Of a DNA stretch of 49,745 bases, positions 40,219-49,745 are shown piece after piece. Numbering within the stretch: the first letter of the stretch is position 1; every line of letters begins with the position of its first letter. Source of the stretch: DASYAE01 sp036501535. GTDB taxonomy: Bacteria; Actinomycetota; Actinomycetes; Streptomycetales; Catenulisporaceae. The notes beneath the pieces were generated by a model. That model searched no databases, was not told where the DNA came from, and saw only the letters and a program-made list of their open reading frames with translations. The position numbers were made by a program, and so were the translations under genes. The DNA lies in contig DASYAE010000010.1 of assembly GCA_036501535.1 (NCBI GenBank), positions 1-49,745 on the forward strand, written 5' to 3'.

Positions 40219-40641
40219 TCAGCCAGCCGCTGCGGGGTTCCGCGGCGGCCGGTCCTGCGCTTCGCGGCCCTGCTCGGCCTCGGCGATCTGCTTGAGGCGC
40301 TGCAGGCGCGCGTCCCAGGCCTCTGCCATTGCGGTCATCCACGAGGCCGCCGTGCGCAGGCCCGCCGGTTCGACCTCGAAGACGACCTCCCGGCCGGCGC
40401 GCCGCCCGGTGACCAGGCCCGCCTCCTGAAGGACGGTCAGGTGCTTGGCCACCGCCTGGCGGGAGACCGGCAGCTCGCGGGCCAGCGCCGAGGCGCTGGC
40501 GGCGCGGTGCCCGCTCAGCCGCTCCAGCAGTTGCCGGCGGGTCGGGTCGGCCAGCGCGGCCAGGACGGCGTCCATGTCCGCTGTGTCCATGTCCGTGTGC
40601 ACGTGCGCAGTCGGCGGTGTGCGCGGTATCGGCTTGTCCAT
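40219..40641 (-). CDS. ArsR-family helix-turn-helix regulator
   Basis: 140 aa as the longest reading. A winged helix-turn-helix: VLAALADPTRRQLLERLSG, SASALARELPVSRQAVAKHL, TVLQEAGLVTGRRAGREVVF. No cysteine metal-site motif (ELCVCDL) is present, so it is probably not a metal sensor. It belongs to the ArsR-type regulators often paired with SRPBCC/AHSA1 proteins. ATG 40575 or 40590, just before the conserved domain, are alternative starts; none has a clear ribosome-binding site. It is second gene of a two-gene operon, 28 nt after the SRPBCC gene, and probably binds the two operators upstream of that gene. Confidence 0.87.
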   Translation of the reverse strand: MDKPIPRTPPTAHVHTDMDTADMDAVLAALADPTRRQLLERLSGHRAASASALARELPVSRQAVAKHLTVLQEAGLVTGRRAGREVVFEVEPAGLRTAASWMTAMAEAWDARLQRLKQIAEAEQGREAQDRPPRNPAAAG

Positions 40642-40669
40642 GCAGGGAGACTTTTCCGTCTCGCGCCGC

Positions 40670-41131
40670 CTACGCGGCCTGCTCCTCGGCCCGCTGCTTG
40701 AGCTCGGCCATCTCCAGCGGCCAGCCCTCGCTGTTGTCCTTCACGCCGGCTTTGCGCACCGCCTCGTCCGCGTCGAGGCCCGCGAATCCGCTCTCGACGA
40801 CGGTGACGCTGACCGAGCCCGAGCCCGGCACCGGCTCGACGAAGAACTCGACCATGGTGCTGTTGCCGTCCTTCACCGCCTGGCCGGGGAACTGGCTGGC
40901 CCAGCGGAAGGCCGCATAGGTCTGCGGCCGCATCTCCACGACCTCGACCTCGAACGTGCCCCACTTCTCCGTCTCGCGCACGGTGCGGTGGCCCGGCGTG
41001 CGCACGTCCGGCGACTCGACGGTGGTCGGCACCCACCAGCCCGGCTCGCTGACGAGGTGCCAGACCCGCTCCAGCGGCGCGTCGATGGTGATCGCGCACT
41101 CGATCCGGTCCTGCGCGCCCACGGCTTCCAT
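40670..41131 (-). CDS. SRPBCC (AHSA1-like) protein
   Basis: 153 aa. START/Bet v1-like fold: IECAITIDAPLERVWHLVSE, PGWWVP, TYAAFRWASQFPG and a C-terminal helix GWPLEMAELKQRAEE. Such proteins form a deep hydrophobic ligand pocket; many are encoded with an ArsR regulator but have no proven enzyme activity. GAGGAGG lies 6 nt before ATG 41131. It is the first gene of the SRPBCC-ArsR operon; two 18-bp palindromes lie 32-82 bp upstream. The ligand is unknown. It may bind the inducer or be the regulated output. Confidence 0.87.
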   Translation of the reverse strand: MEAVGAQDRIECAITIDAPLERVWHLVSEPGWWVPTTVESPDVRTPGHRTVRETEKWGTFEVEVVEMRPQTYAAFRWASQFPGQAVKDGNSTMVEFFVEPVPGSGSVSVTVVESGFAGLDADEAVRKAGVKDNSEGWPLEMAELKQRAEEQAA

Positions 41132-41162
41132 CGGGATCCTCCTCGCTCGGGGTCGGACTGTC

Positions 41163-41180
41163 TGCAATCCGAGGGTTGCA
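41163..41180. promoter_or_regulatory. ArsR operator 1
   Basis: TGCAATCC-GA-GGGTTGCA, an 18-bp palindrome with one mismatch. It is followed 33 bp further upstream of the SRPBCC start by a near copy. It is the expected binding site for the ArsR-family protein of this operon. Confidence 0.65.
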
Positions 41181-41195
41181 CATCGGCGGATGAAG

Positions 41196-41213
41196 TGCAA
41201 CCACTGGGTTGCA
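41196..41213. promoter_or_regulatory. ArsR operator 2
   Basis: TGCAACCA-CT-GGGTTGCA, the second copy, with one mismatch in the arms. The start-to-start distance to operator 1 is 33 bp, about three helical turns, so dimers would sit on one DNA face. Confidence 0.65.
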
Positions 41214-41352
41214 GGAGAGTGTTCGAGTGCGGGGTGCGGCCGGCGCGGCGGGCGTGTTCGCTTGAATCCACCCCGGGGCGAGGTCATAAGGTCCTGGGCG
41301 TGAAGCGGGATCCGGGCACGTCTCCCTTCGGCGCTAAGGAGTCGAATCCGCC

Positions 41353-41871
41353 ATGACGGACACGTACGAAACCCCGGGGGCGACCACCAAGAGCCCGCCC
41401 GGCACCGGCACGGTCACCGACGAGCGGCTCCTCGGCGCCCAGCTGTTCAACGAGACCTGGCGGCTGCTGGGGAAGGAGGGGCGCAGCCGGGACGACGACG
41501 ACCGGATGATCCACACCGCGCACGCCTCGCGGTACCACTGGGGCCAGGCCTCCTCTGGTACCCCTGCGCACCTGGCCCGCGGCGAGTGGCAGATCTCGCG
41601 CGTCTACGCGGTGCTCGGCCGCTCCGAGCCGGCCCTGCACCACGCCCGCCGGGTCCTCGACCTGTGCCGCGAGAACGGGATCGGCGACTGGGACCTCGCC
41701 TTCGCCTACGAGGCGCTGGCCCGGGCGTACGCGGTGGCCGGCGACGCCGACGCGGCGCGCGCGGCGACCGACCAGGCGCTGGCCGCGGCCGAGGACATCG
41801 CCGAGGACGAGGACCGCGACCTGCTGCTGGCCGACCTGGAGACGATCCCGGGCCAGCCGCGCTACTGGTGA
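41353..41871 (+). CDS. Conserved hypothetical protein with TPR-like helices
   Basis: 172 aa. After a flexible Thr/Pro-rich N-terminus, the protein is almost all helical. RVYAVLGRSEPALHHARRVL and AFAYEALARAYAVAGDADAA are spaced like tetratricopeptide repeats. Similar proteins are, from memory, found beside uvrB in Streptomyces, but their role is unknown; a protein-protein adaptor is plausible. It stands between the divergent SRPBCC operon and uvrB on the plus strand, 83 nt before uvrB. The ATG lacks a strong ribosome-binding site (AAGGAG-like at moderate distance). Confidence 0.8.
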   Translation: MTDTYETPGATTKSPPGTGTVTDERLLGAQLFNETWRLLGKEGRSRDDDDRMIHTAHASRYHWGQASSGTPAHLARGEWQISRVYAVLGRSEPALHHARRVLDLCRENGIGDWDLAFAYEALARAYAVAGDADAARAATDQALAAAEDIAEDEDRDLLLADLETIPGQPRYW

Positions 41872-41941
41872 ACGCCGGCGCCGGGCACGCCGGGCACATG
41901 CGCTGACCAGCGAGTGGTCCCCGGCTGTCGGTGCCCGGGGC

Positions 41942-41947
41942 TACCGT
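41942..41947 (+). promoter_or_regulatory. -10 element for a leaderless uvrB transcript
   Basis: TACCGT ends 7 nt before the ATG, and no ribosome-binding site is present. This is the usual actinobacterial leaderless arrangement. No convincing -35 and no LexA box were seen. Confidence 0.45.
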
Positions 41948-41954
41948 TGTCGGT

Positions 41955-44042
<2,088 letters not shown>

Positions 44043-44057
<15 letters not shown>

Positions 44058-44107
44058 CAACGCTGTGCGCGCCGCAGGCGTTTGATACTGCGGCCGCAGG
44101 CGTCTGA
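44043..44107 (+). repeat. Three direct repeats of the uvrB 3' end
   Basis: GCCGCAGGCGTCTGA at 44043-44057 (the last codons and stop of uvrB) recurs at 44071-44085 with one change and at 44093-44107 exactly. The repeats fill the whole gap between the stops of uvrB and the convergent phosphatase gene. Probably a local duplication; no regulatory role is evident. Confidence 0.8.
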
Positions 44108-45705
44108 CTAAGTGGATACCGTGCTGCTCGCCGGGTCCGGCAGCCGCACGGTGAACCAGACGACCTTGCCGGAGGCGGTGCGGCGGCAGCCCCAGGTCCG
44201 GGACAGCTCGCTGACCAGCAGGATGCCCCGGCCCCGCTCGGCGGTGGCCGGCGGGCTCTGCAGCAGCGGCAGGCTGCGGACACTGTCGCAGACCTCGCAC
44301 AGCAGCGTCCCGGCGTCGCGCTCGAGCCGCACCCGCACCTGGCCGCCGGCGTGCTGGATCGCGTTCGTCAGCAGCTCGCTGACCATCAGCTCCACCGTGT
44401 CGGCGAGCTGGGACAGGCCCCAGGAGGCCAGCGTCCGGCGCACCGCCCGGCGGCACCGGGGCACCTGGCCGGCCTCGCCGGGCAGGTGCCAGGCGGCGCT
44501 GCGGTCGGCCGGCAGCGGGTGCGTGCGGGCGATCAGCAGCGCGATGTCGTCCCGGTCCTTGGTCAGGTCCAGCTCCCGGATGACCCGGTCGCACATCTCC
44601 TCCAGCGGCCGGGCCGGCTCGGCCAGGCTCTCGCGCAGCAGCTCGAGCCCGGAGTCGATGTCCCGCGCCTTGTTCTCCAGCAGGCCGTCGGTGCACAGCA
44701 CGAACAGCGAGCCGTCCGGCAGGTCGATCTCCACCGTCTCGAAGGTGCCCGCGTCGCCGCCGAGCCCGAGCGGCAGCCCGGGGGCGATGTCGTGCAGCAC
44801 CTCGATCTTGCCCTCCGGATAGACCACGATCGGCGGGACGTGCCCGGCCCGGGAGATCGAGCAGCGCTGCGTCGCCGGGTCGTAGACCGCGTAGACGCAG
44901 GTGGCGAACAGGGTGCCGTCGATGCCGGGCATCAGGTCGTCCAGGTGCGCCAGCACCTCGGCCGGCGGCAGGTCGACCGCGGCCAGGGTCCGCACGGCCG
45001 TGCGCAGCTGGCCCATCACGGTCGCCGCCTGGGTTCCGTGCCCCATCACGTCGCCCACGACCAGCGCGGCCCGGCCGCCGGAGATCGAGATCACGTCGAA
45101 CCAGTCGCCGCCGACCACGGCCACGTCGCTGCCGGGCAGGTAGCGGTTCGCATCGCCTGCGCATAGGACGAGTCCTCGCGCGCGATCGTCAGGGCGCCGA
45201 CCGGCCAGGCCGAGTGCACCTGTTCGGCCGGCACGCTGTTCCAGACGCTGAGCGCCAGCCGGATCAGCCGGATCGGGCCGTCCTGCGGCTGCGCCGCGCC
45301 GGCCCCTTTCAGCACGCTCTCCCGCAGCAGGATCGAGGCCTGATCCGCGAATCCCGGCACGACGAGGTCCGCCACCTCCTGCGCGGTGATCGCCGGGTCC
45401 AGCGTCGTGCCGACCCGTACCGCGAGCTCGTCGAGCGGATCCCACGAGCCCTGCCTGCGCTCGCGGACGCCCTGCCGGAGATACCCGGGCTGCGGGTGAT
45501 ATCCGGGTCCGGGCTGCACGTGATTCTCGGCCTGCGCTTGGGATCCGGGCTGCGACTCAGGGTGCGATTCGGGCTGCGCGCGGCCGGCGGCACCGGGCCC
45601 GCTGAGCGCGGTCACCATCGCAGGCGCCTGGTCGCGCCGCTCCTCCTGCCGAGTCCGCTGCTCCGGAAGCGGCAGCTCCCACGGAGTCGGCTGCGTTCCT
45701 CTCAC
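44108..45705 (-). pseudogene. SpoIIE/PP2C-type phosphatase with kinase-like ATPase domain, frameshifted
   Basis: Two overlapping frames encode one recognisable protein. The 5' part (GTG 45705 to about 45150) carries a His/Gln/Pro-rich start and the GAF-like region DELAVRVGTTLDPAITAQEV to VPAEQVHSAWPVGALTIA. At about 45146-45155 the reading must shift by one base to continue as NRYLPGSDVAVVGGDWFDVI, the PP2C/SpoIIE domain, with GDVMGHGTQAATVMG and LCTDGLLENK. An anti-sigma-type HATPase domain follows (VSELLTNAIQHAGG, GRGILLVSELS). Without the shift the first frame stops at 45091. Proteins of this kind dephosphorylate anti-sigma-factor antagonists. Possible explanations: a true inactivating mutation, a sequencing error, or programmed frameshifting. 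The domains are otherwise intact. Confidence 0.8.
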
Positions 45706-46127
45706 TCAGCGCCCGCCCTTGATCGGTCCGGTTCCAGTCCGCGTCGTCCCCCCGTTGTCCGCTCCCCCTCCGCGTCGGATGCGCGGCGCCGCCCCGGGCC
45801 GAGGCGCGAGCGGACCGAGGTCGTGCAGTACCGCCGATGAAGACCGGTATTGAGCACGACCAATGCCAAGCGTAGGTGTCCGGTTGCGCACCGTCCGTCG
45901 AACGGTCGAAGTTTTCACTCCTTCGAAGGACTTATTTAGGATGGGGCCTCATCAGCCGTCACGGTGGTGTTCATGCAGCTCTCCCGGCACGACCTCGGAC
46001 CGAAACGCCCGGCGCTGCTATGATCCGGCGACCCGGGTCGCACGGCGGCGCGGGCTGGAGGGGTCCGGAACCGGCCGGCGCGCTGCCGCCGTCACGGGCG
46101 GGCCGGTGGATGGACAGGAGTCTCGAC
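45706..46127. other. Divergent intergenic region between the phosphatase and the mannosyltransferase
   Basis: No gene is supported. A short AT-rich stretch at about 45908-45940 holds a 10-bp palindrome (CCTTCGAAGG, 45920-45929) and TATTTA (45933-45938), a candidate -10 for the rightward gene. The preceding CCGT-CCGTCGA-ACGG is a small inverted repeat. The rest shows nothing recognisable. Confidence 0.4.
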
Positions 46128-47405
46128 GTGGCCGGTGTGTCGCTGTCGTCCGACAGCCAGGCTTCCGCGCAGGAGCCGCCGGCGGACGAACAGTCCGCGG
46201 CGCGGTCGGGGCCGGAGCCGGACCATCCCGCCGGCGGCTTCTTCGGATCGCCCTTCATCGGCGCGCTGCGCCGATCCGCAGTGCGGGCCTGGCCGGCGGT
46301 CGCGGCATACCTGGCCCTCCGGATCATCAGCACCCTGGTCTTTGCGGTCCTGTCCGCGGGCCACGGGTACGCCCAGCGCGGCCTGTTCGTGTTCGTCGAC
46401 TCCGGCTGGTACCGGCTGATCGCCGAGAACGGCTACAACACGCACATCGCCTCGTTCGGCTCGCCGTTCCCGTTCTTCCCGCTGTTCCCCGGCCTGATGC
46501 GGCTCGGCCACGACGTGACCGGGCTCAACGTGGACGTGGTCGGCGTCGGGCTGGCCTGGATCTCCGCGGCGGCCTGCGCCTGGGCGCTGTACGAGATCGG
46601 CGCGCTGGTGCGGGACCGGCGCACCGGGATCTTCTTCGCCGCCCTCTGGGCCCTGCTGCCCTCGGCGGTCATCGAGGGGGCGTCCTACGCCGACGCGATG
46701 GCCATCAGCCTCTCCGCCTGGGCGCTGTACGCACTGCTGCGCCGCCGGTGGATCACCGCCGGCGTGGTCGGCTGCCTCGCCGGCCTCACCCGGCCCACCG
46801 CGGAAGCCCTGGTCGGCACCATCTGCCTGGCCGCGCTGATCGAGCTGTGGAAGCTGCGCGGGCGCCTCGGCGAGGCGGTGCGCGGCGGCGAGTTCTGGCG
46901 CCCGGTGGCGGCAATCGTCATCGCGCCGGCCGGCACGATCGGCTACCTCGTCTACGTCGCCTACCGGATGGGCAGCCTCACCGGCTACCTCAAGGCCCAG
47001 AAGGAGTGGGGCACCGGCTTCAACAACGTCGGCGACGTGCTGCACCGCATCCACGAGGGCATGCTCGGCACCGCCTCGGGATACAACCAGTACCCCGACC
47101 TGATCACTACCGCAGTGCTGCTCGCGGTGCCGGTCCTGATCGTGCTGCTGCTCATGGAGCGGGTGCCCTGGCAGCTGAGCTGCTACACGATCGTCCTGGC
47201 CGCACTCGTCTACGCCTCCATCCACGTCTACACCGTCGTGCCGCGCGAGTTCCTGGCACTGTTCCCGCTGCTGCTGCCGTTCGCCTCCCGGCTGGCCCGG
47301 GTCGACCGGCGGACCGGCGTCTGGGTCCTGCTGGCGGTGCTCGCGGTCGCAGCGGGCTGGTACGCCTGCTACATCCCGATCAACGCGGGCGGCGCGATTC
47401 CGTAG
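46128..47405 (+). CDS. PIG-V-like polytopic mannosyltransferase family protein
   Basis: About 425 aa from GTG 46128, which has AGGAG 7 nt upstream; the frame is open from 45876 and ATG 46020 or 46110 are alternatives. After a polar N-terminus it has about nine to ten membrane helices. The first extracellular loop contains FVDSGWYRLIAENGY and FFPLFPGLMRL; an acidic residue in this loop is typical of GT-C glycosyltransferases. GASYADAMAISLSAWALYA and AGLTRPTAEALVG resemble PIG-V, the eukaryotic GPI mannosyltransferase II. Bacterial homologues probably move mannose from polyprenyl-phosphate-mannose to an outer-surface acceptor; the acceptor is unknown. Confidence 0.82.
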   Translation: MAGVSLSSDSQASAQEPPADEQSAARSGPEPDHPAGGFFGSPFIGALRRSAVRAWPAVAAYLALRIISTLVFAVLSAGHGYAQRGLFVFVDSGWYRLIAENGYNTHIASFGSPFPFFPLFPGLMRLGHDVTGLNVDVVGVGLAWISAAACAWALYEIGALVRDRRTGIFFAALWALLPSAVIEGASYADAMAISLSAWALYALLRRRWITAGVVGCLAGLTRPTAEALVGTICLAALIELWKLRGRLGEAVRGGEFWRPVAAIVIAPAGTIGYLVYVAYRMGSLTGYLKAQKEWGTGFNNVGDVLHRIHEGMLGTASGYNQYPDLITTAVLLAVPVLIVLLLMERVPWQLSCYTIVLAALVYASIHVYTVVPREFLALFPLLLPFASRLARVDRRTGVWVLLAVLAVAAGWYACYIPINAGGAIP

Positions 47406-47470
47406 GGCTGGCGCGAGAGCGCCGTTCGGCGTCGCGAACCAGAGTGGCCATCCGTACGATCGATCATCAA

Positions 47471-47523
47471 GATGCGGAACGCGGACTACGCCAAGTGCGG
47501 AAGAAACTTTGCGTAAATGCGGA
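47471..47523 (+). repeat. Three RTGCGGAA direct repeats upstream of the ATPase gene
   Basis: ATGCGGAA (47471), GTGCGGAA (47494) and ATGCGGAA (47516) recur at 23- and 22-bp steps, close to two helical turns. The last is 18 bp before the start codon of the AAA/DUF4143 gene. Candidate regulatory iterons; no known regulator is recognised. Confidence 0.4.
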
Positions 47524-47540
47524 ATCCCTGAGACGCTTCG

Positions 47541-48812
47541 GTGGTGGATGGAGCACTGACCGGCCTCGCCGAACGTCGCCTGACCAGCGTACTTGCTGAT
47601 CGCCTGGGCGAAGAGCCGACCGTCGTCCTGAACGGGCCCAGAACGGTCGGGAAGAGTACTTTGCTGGCGACCCTAGCGCAGCGCCTGGGTACGAAGGTGA
47701 TCGACTGCGACGATCCCGCCACACGCGCCGCCGTCCGCAACGACCCCGGGCGCTTCGTCGCCGGGTCCGAGACGGTGCTGATCGATGAATATCAGCATGT
47801 CCCGGAACTGCTCGACGCGATCAAGGCGGAACTCAACCGCGACCTGCGGCCCGGAAGGTACGTCCTTGCAGGCTCCACCCGCTATTCGACCCTGCCACAG
47901 GCGGGCCAGTCGCTGACCGGCCGAGTCGACATCCTCGACGTGCTGCCGCTGGCGCAGACTGAGATCGACGGGTTCGCCGATGTGCCCCTTGTTCATCGGC
48001 TGCTCCAGGGCTCGGCGGCGACGAGCACGGCCGAGCGGTCGCAGACGAGTCGGGACGAGTATGCCCGTCGCGTGACCTCGGGCGGCATGCCCGTCGCACT
48101 ACGGCGCCCGCCCGGACGCTCCCGTTCGCGGTGGTTCAGCAACTATCTCGACCTCGTCATCGAACGCGACGTGATCGAACTGAGTCGGGTCCGGCAGCGG
48201 GAGATGCTTCCTCGTCTGCTGAACCAACTGGCCGCGAGGTCGGGCCAGGTACTGAACATCGCGGCGACCGCTCAAGCGGTCGGCATGGAGAAAAGCAGCG
48301 CGGAGAACTATTTGCGCCTGCTGGAGGCGGTGTTCCTGGTCCAGCGCCTGCCGGCCTGGGGCACCACCCTGGGATCGCGCGTGGCACGGCAGCCCAAGGT
48401 CCATCTCGTCGACGCGGGCGTCATGGCATGGCTGCTCGGTCTGACGCCCGAGAAGATCTCCTCGTCCGATCCGGCTGTGCTGACCGAGTACGGCCATCTG
48501 GTCGAGAATTTCGCGGTCGGCGAGATCCTCAAGCAGCTCAGCTGGTGGGACGCCCCCTGCTCGGTAGGCCACTTTCGGACGGCTGCGGCGGACGAGGTCG
48601 ACCTCGTCGTGGAGCGTGACGACGGGGCCGTCCTGGCGTTCGAGATCAAAGCCGGAACCCGTGTCCACGGCGAAGATCTACGTGGAATAAGGGCCTTGCG
48701 GACTCGGCTCGGGAGCCGCATGCTCGCCGCGATCGTCTTCTACACAGGAGGCTTCTCATACACTCACGATGAGGGAAGCATCGTCCTGCCACTCGATGCA
48801 CTGTGGAAGTAG
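47541..48812 (+). CDS. AAA_14 ATPase with C-terminal DUF4143 domain
   Basis: 423 aa. Walker A is GPRTVGKSTLL (32-42), Walker B TVLIDEYQHVPELL, and a sensor-like LAGSTRY follows. The middle has a winged-helix-like segment (NIAATAQAVGMEKSSAENYL). The C-terminal part holds DEVDLVVERDDGAVLAFEIK, a pattern like the PD-(D/E)xK nuclease core. Proteins of this AAA_14/DUF4143 type are widespread, variable in occurrence and of unknown function, often in mobile or defence-rich regions. It starts at GTG 47541 or 47544, with no strong ribosome-binding site. Codon use is slightly less GC-biased than in neighbouring genes. It has no operon partner in view. Confidence 0.87.
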   Translation: MVDGALTGLAERRLTSVLADRLGEEPTVVLNGPRTVGKSTLLATLAQRLGTKVIDCDDPATRAAVRNDPGRFVAGSETVLIDEYQHVPELLDAIKAELNRDLRPGRYVLAGSTRYSTLPQAGQSLTGRVDILDVLPLAQTEIDGFADVPLVHRLLQGSAATSTAERSQTSRDEYARRVTSGGMPVALRRPPGRSRSRWFSNYLDLVIERDVIELSRVRQREMLPRLLNQLAARSGQVLNIAATAQAVGMEKSSAENYLRLLEAVFLVQRLPAWGTTLGSRVARQPKVHLVDAGVMAWLLGLTPEKISSSDPAVLTEYGHLVENFAVGEILKQLSWWDAPCSVGHFRTAAADEVDLVVERDDGAVLAFEIKAGTRVHGEDLRGIRALRTRLGSRMLAAIVFYTGGFSYTHDEGSIVLPLDALWK

Positions 48813-49061
48813 GTGTCACCAGCCCCGCGCTGTTCCCGTTAACAGGATGTGGATCCGGAGCGTGCTGATCCCGAACCGCAGACCGATTCGCATCAGGTCC
48901 CCATAGGACGAGGCATCGAACACATCGCTGTGCCGGGTTCCCAGAGGCCGGGTTGCGGCAGGTCGCTTACCCCGTCTGGTCACAATTCGGGGAAACCTTT
49001 GCGGCTCGGCCCTCGTGGTGGCACCTTGTCGAAAAGGCGGACCAGGAGGGGGAGGACGAAA

Positions 49062-49745
49062 GTGGCCGAGCAGAATCTACCTGACAAGAAGCCGGATTAT
49101 CGCGACCTGGTCGTGGAGTATTGGTGGCAGGCGCTTGGCGCCCTCGTTGTCGTCGTGATCATAGTCGGCGGGTACTTCGCGTTCCGCTGGCGGGAGAACG
49201 ACGGACACCATCCGGTGTACGGGGACGTCGCGACGTGGCTGACGTTTCTGGCCGCGGCCGTGGGTATCCCGTTTGCGCTCTACCAGTTTGCCGATCAGCG
49301 GCAGGCGATCAAGGGGGAGTTCGCTCGGCAGCAGGAGCGCGACGAGCTTTTGGCGGGACAACTCCAGCAGGTGGGCTTGGCGAATCGTGTGTTGATCCGG
49401 CAACAAGCGGAAAGCGTGGATCTCCATCCTGACAGCTGGCAGCCTCTGACAGGCCGAGACAGTCAAGGTGAACCGATTCTTGGCGCAGCGCAGCATCTTG
49501 CGAGGCTCAAGAACAAGTCAAAGCGCCCTATTCGCGACGTATCCTGCACAATTTTTAACGAAGATTCCGGGGACAATGGGCCGGTAAATCGGCTCTTTGA
49601 GTACGTTGACAATAAACTCGTCCCTCGGGCCGGGGAGTCGGTTAAGACGATTCGAGCGGATGAGGCGTATGGATTCGGCTTCGCGGATCTGTGCAATCAA
49701 GACCGTGTTCAGATGACTGTCAGCTTCACCGACGACGCAGGAGTC
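49062..49745 (+). CDS. Hypothetical two-helix membrane protein, 3' end outside the window
   Basis: At least 228 codons are open from GTG 49062 to the window edge; no stop is reached. GGGGGAGGA lies just upstream, a strong ribosome-binding site. The protein starts MAEQNLPDKKPDYRDLVVEY. Two hydrophobic helices follow (ALGALVVVVIIVGGYFAF and VATWLTFLAAAVGIPFALYQ), then a Gln/Glu-rich probable coiled coil (FARQQERDELLAGQLQQVGL), then a soluble domain with SKRPIRDVSCTIFNEDSG. No family is recognised. The last 250 bases use many A/T-ending codons (AAT, AAA, GTT, TTT), unlike the core genes. It may belong to an acquired segment with the DUF4143 gene. Confidence 0.75.
   Translation, partial: MAEQNLPDKKPDYRDLVVEYWWQALGALVVVVIIVGGYFAFRWRENDGHHPVYGDVATWLTFLAAAVGIPFALYQFADQRQAIKGEFARQQERDELLAGQLQQVGLANRVLIRQQAESVDLHPDSWQPLTGRDSQGEPILGAAQHLARLKNKSKRPIRDVSCTIFNEDSGDNGPVNRLFEYVDNKLVPRAGESVKTIRADEAYGFGFADLCNQDRVQMTVSFTDDAGV

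Noticed and set aside
41872..41954. SOS (LexA) box in front of uvrB
   Set aside because: No sequence resembling the actinobacterial TCGAAC-N4-GTTCGA-type box was found.

Overview
The window is a piece of a high-GC actinomycete chromosome. Evidence: strong G/C third-position bias, GTG starts, ATGA/GTGA stop-start overlaps, leaderless promoters, an ANTAR response regulator, a four-S1-domain RpsA, and a decaprenyl-phosphate ribose/arabinose gene set. From memory, the backbone (ANTAR regulator, PaaI-type thioesterase, polA, branched-chain amino acid ABC genes, rpsA, coaE, uvrB) resembles the same core neighbourhood in Streptomyces, here with several insertions. A Catenulispora/Actinospica-like organism is a guess, not a demonstrated identification.

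Layout. 0-1 kb (minus): an atypical tRNA followed by a free-standing LAGLIDADG endonuclease gene. 1-8 kb: ANTAR regulator, an amino-acid permease with a TTA codon, thioesterase, DNA polymerase I, NADP-binding oxidoreductase. 8-11 kb: TetR repressor divergent from a DrrAB-type ABC exporter, with two palindromic operators between. 11-18.6 kb: 3-oxoacid CoA-transferase (minus), divergent from a complete five-gene LIV-type ABC importer plus an alpha/beta hydrolase. 18.6-23.7 kb: M55 D-aminopeptidase, a membrane protein/histidine kinase/LuxR regulator operon, and two tandem paralogous membrane proteins. 23.8-26.5 kb: PucR-type regulator and a 3-hydroxybutyrate-dehydrogenase-like SDR. 26.7-31.7 kb: secreted GH76 mannanase with a lectin propeller, a lone ABC-2 permease, and a second kinase/regulator pair. 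31.7-36.8 kb: MOP-family flippase, methyltransferase, rpsA, coaE. 36.9-40.2 kb: ubiA-dprE1-dprE2 operon. 40.2-41.2 kb: SRPBCC-ArsR operon with two operators. 41.4-47.4 kb: TPR-like protein, uvrB, a frameshifted SpoIIE-type phosphatase, PIG-V-like mannosyltransferase. 47.5 kb to the end: AAA/DUF4143 ATPase and the start of a two-helix membrane protein cut by the window edge; base composition falls there, suggesting acquired DNA.

How parts work together. The CoA-transferase and the SDR could both serve acetoacetate/3-hydroxybutyrate metabolism but lie in separate loci. UbiA, DprE1 and DprE2 cover ribosyl transfer to decaprenyl phosphate and its 2'-epimerisation to the arabinose donor; the lipid-phosphate phosphatase and arabinosyltransferases are not in the window. 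The flippase, GH76 enzyme and PIG-V-like protein also point to cell-surface glycan chemistry.

No complete undescribed multi-gene system can be proven. The best leads are: a class-I tRNA with a CAA anticodon next to the LAGLIDADG gene; paired operators with near-integral helical spacing at the tetR and arsR loci; a DprE1 with Ala at the position of the benzothiazinone-reactive Cys; a TTA codon in an AT-rich patch of the permease; the frameshifted phosphatase; three copies of the uvrB 3' end; and the low-GC membrane-protein gene at the right edge.
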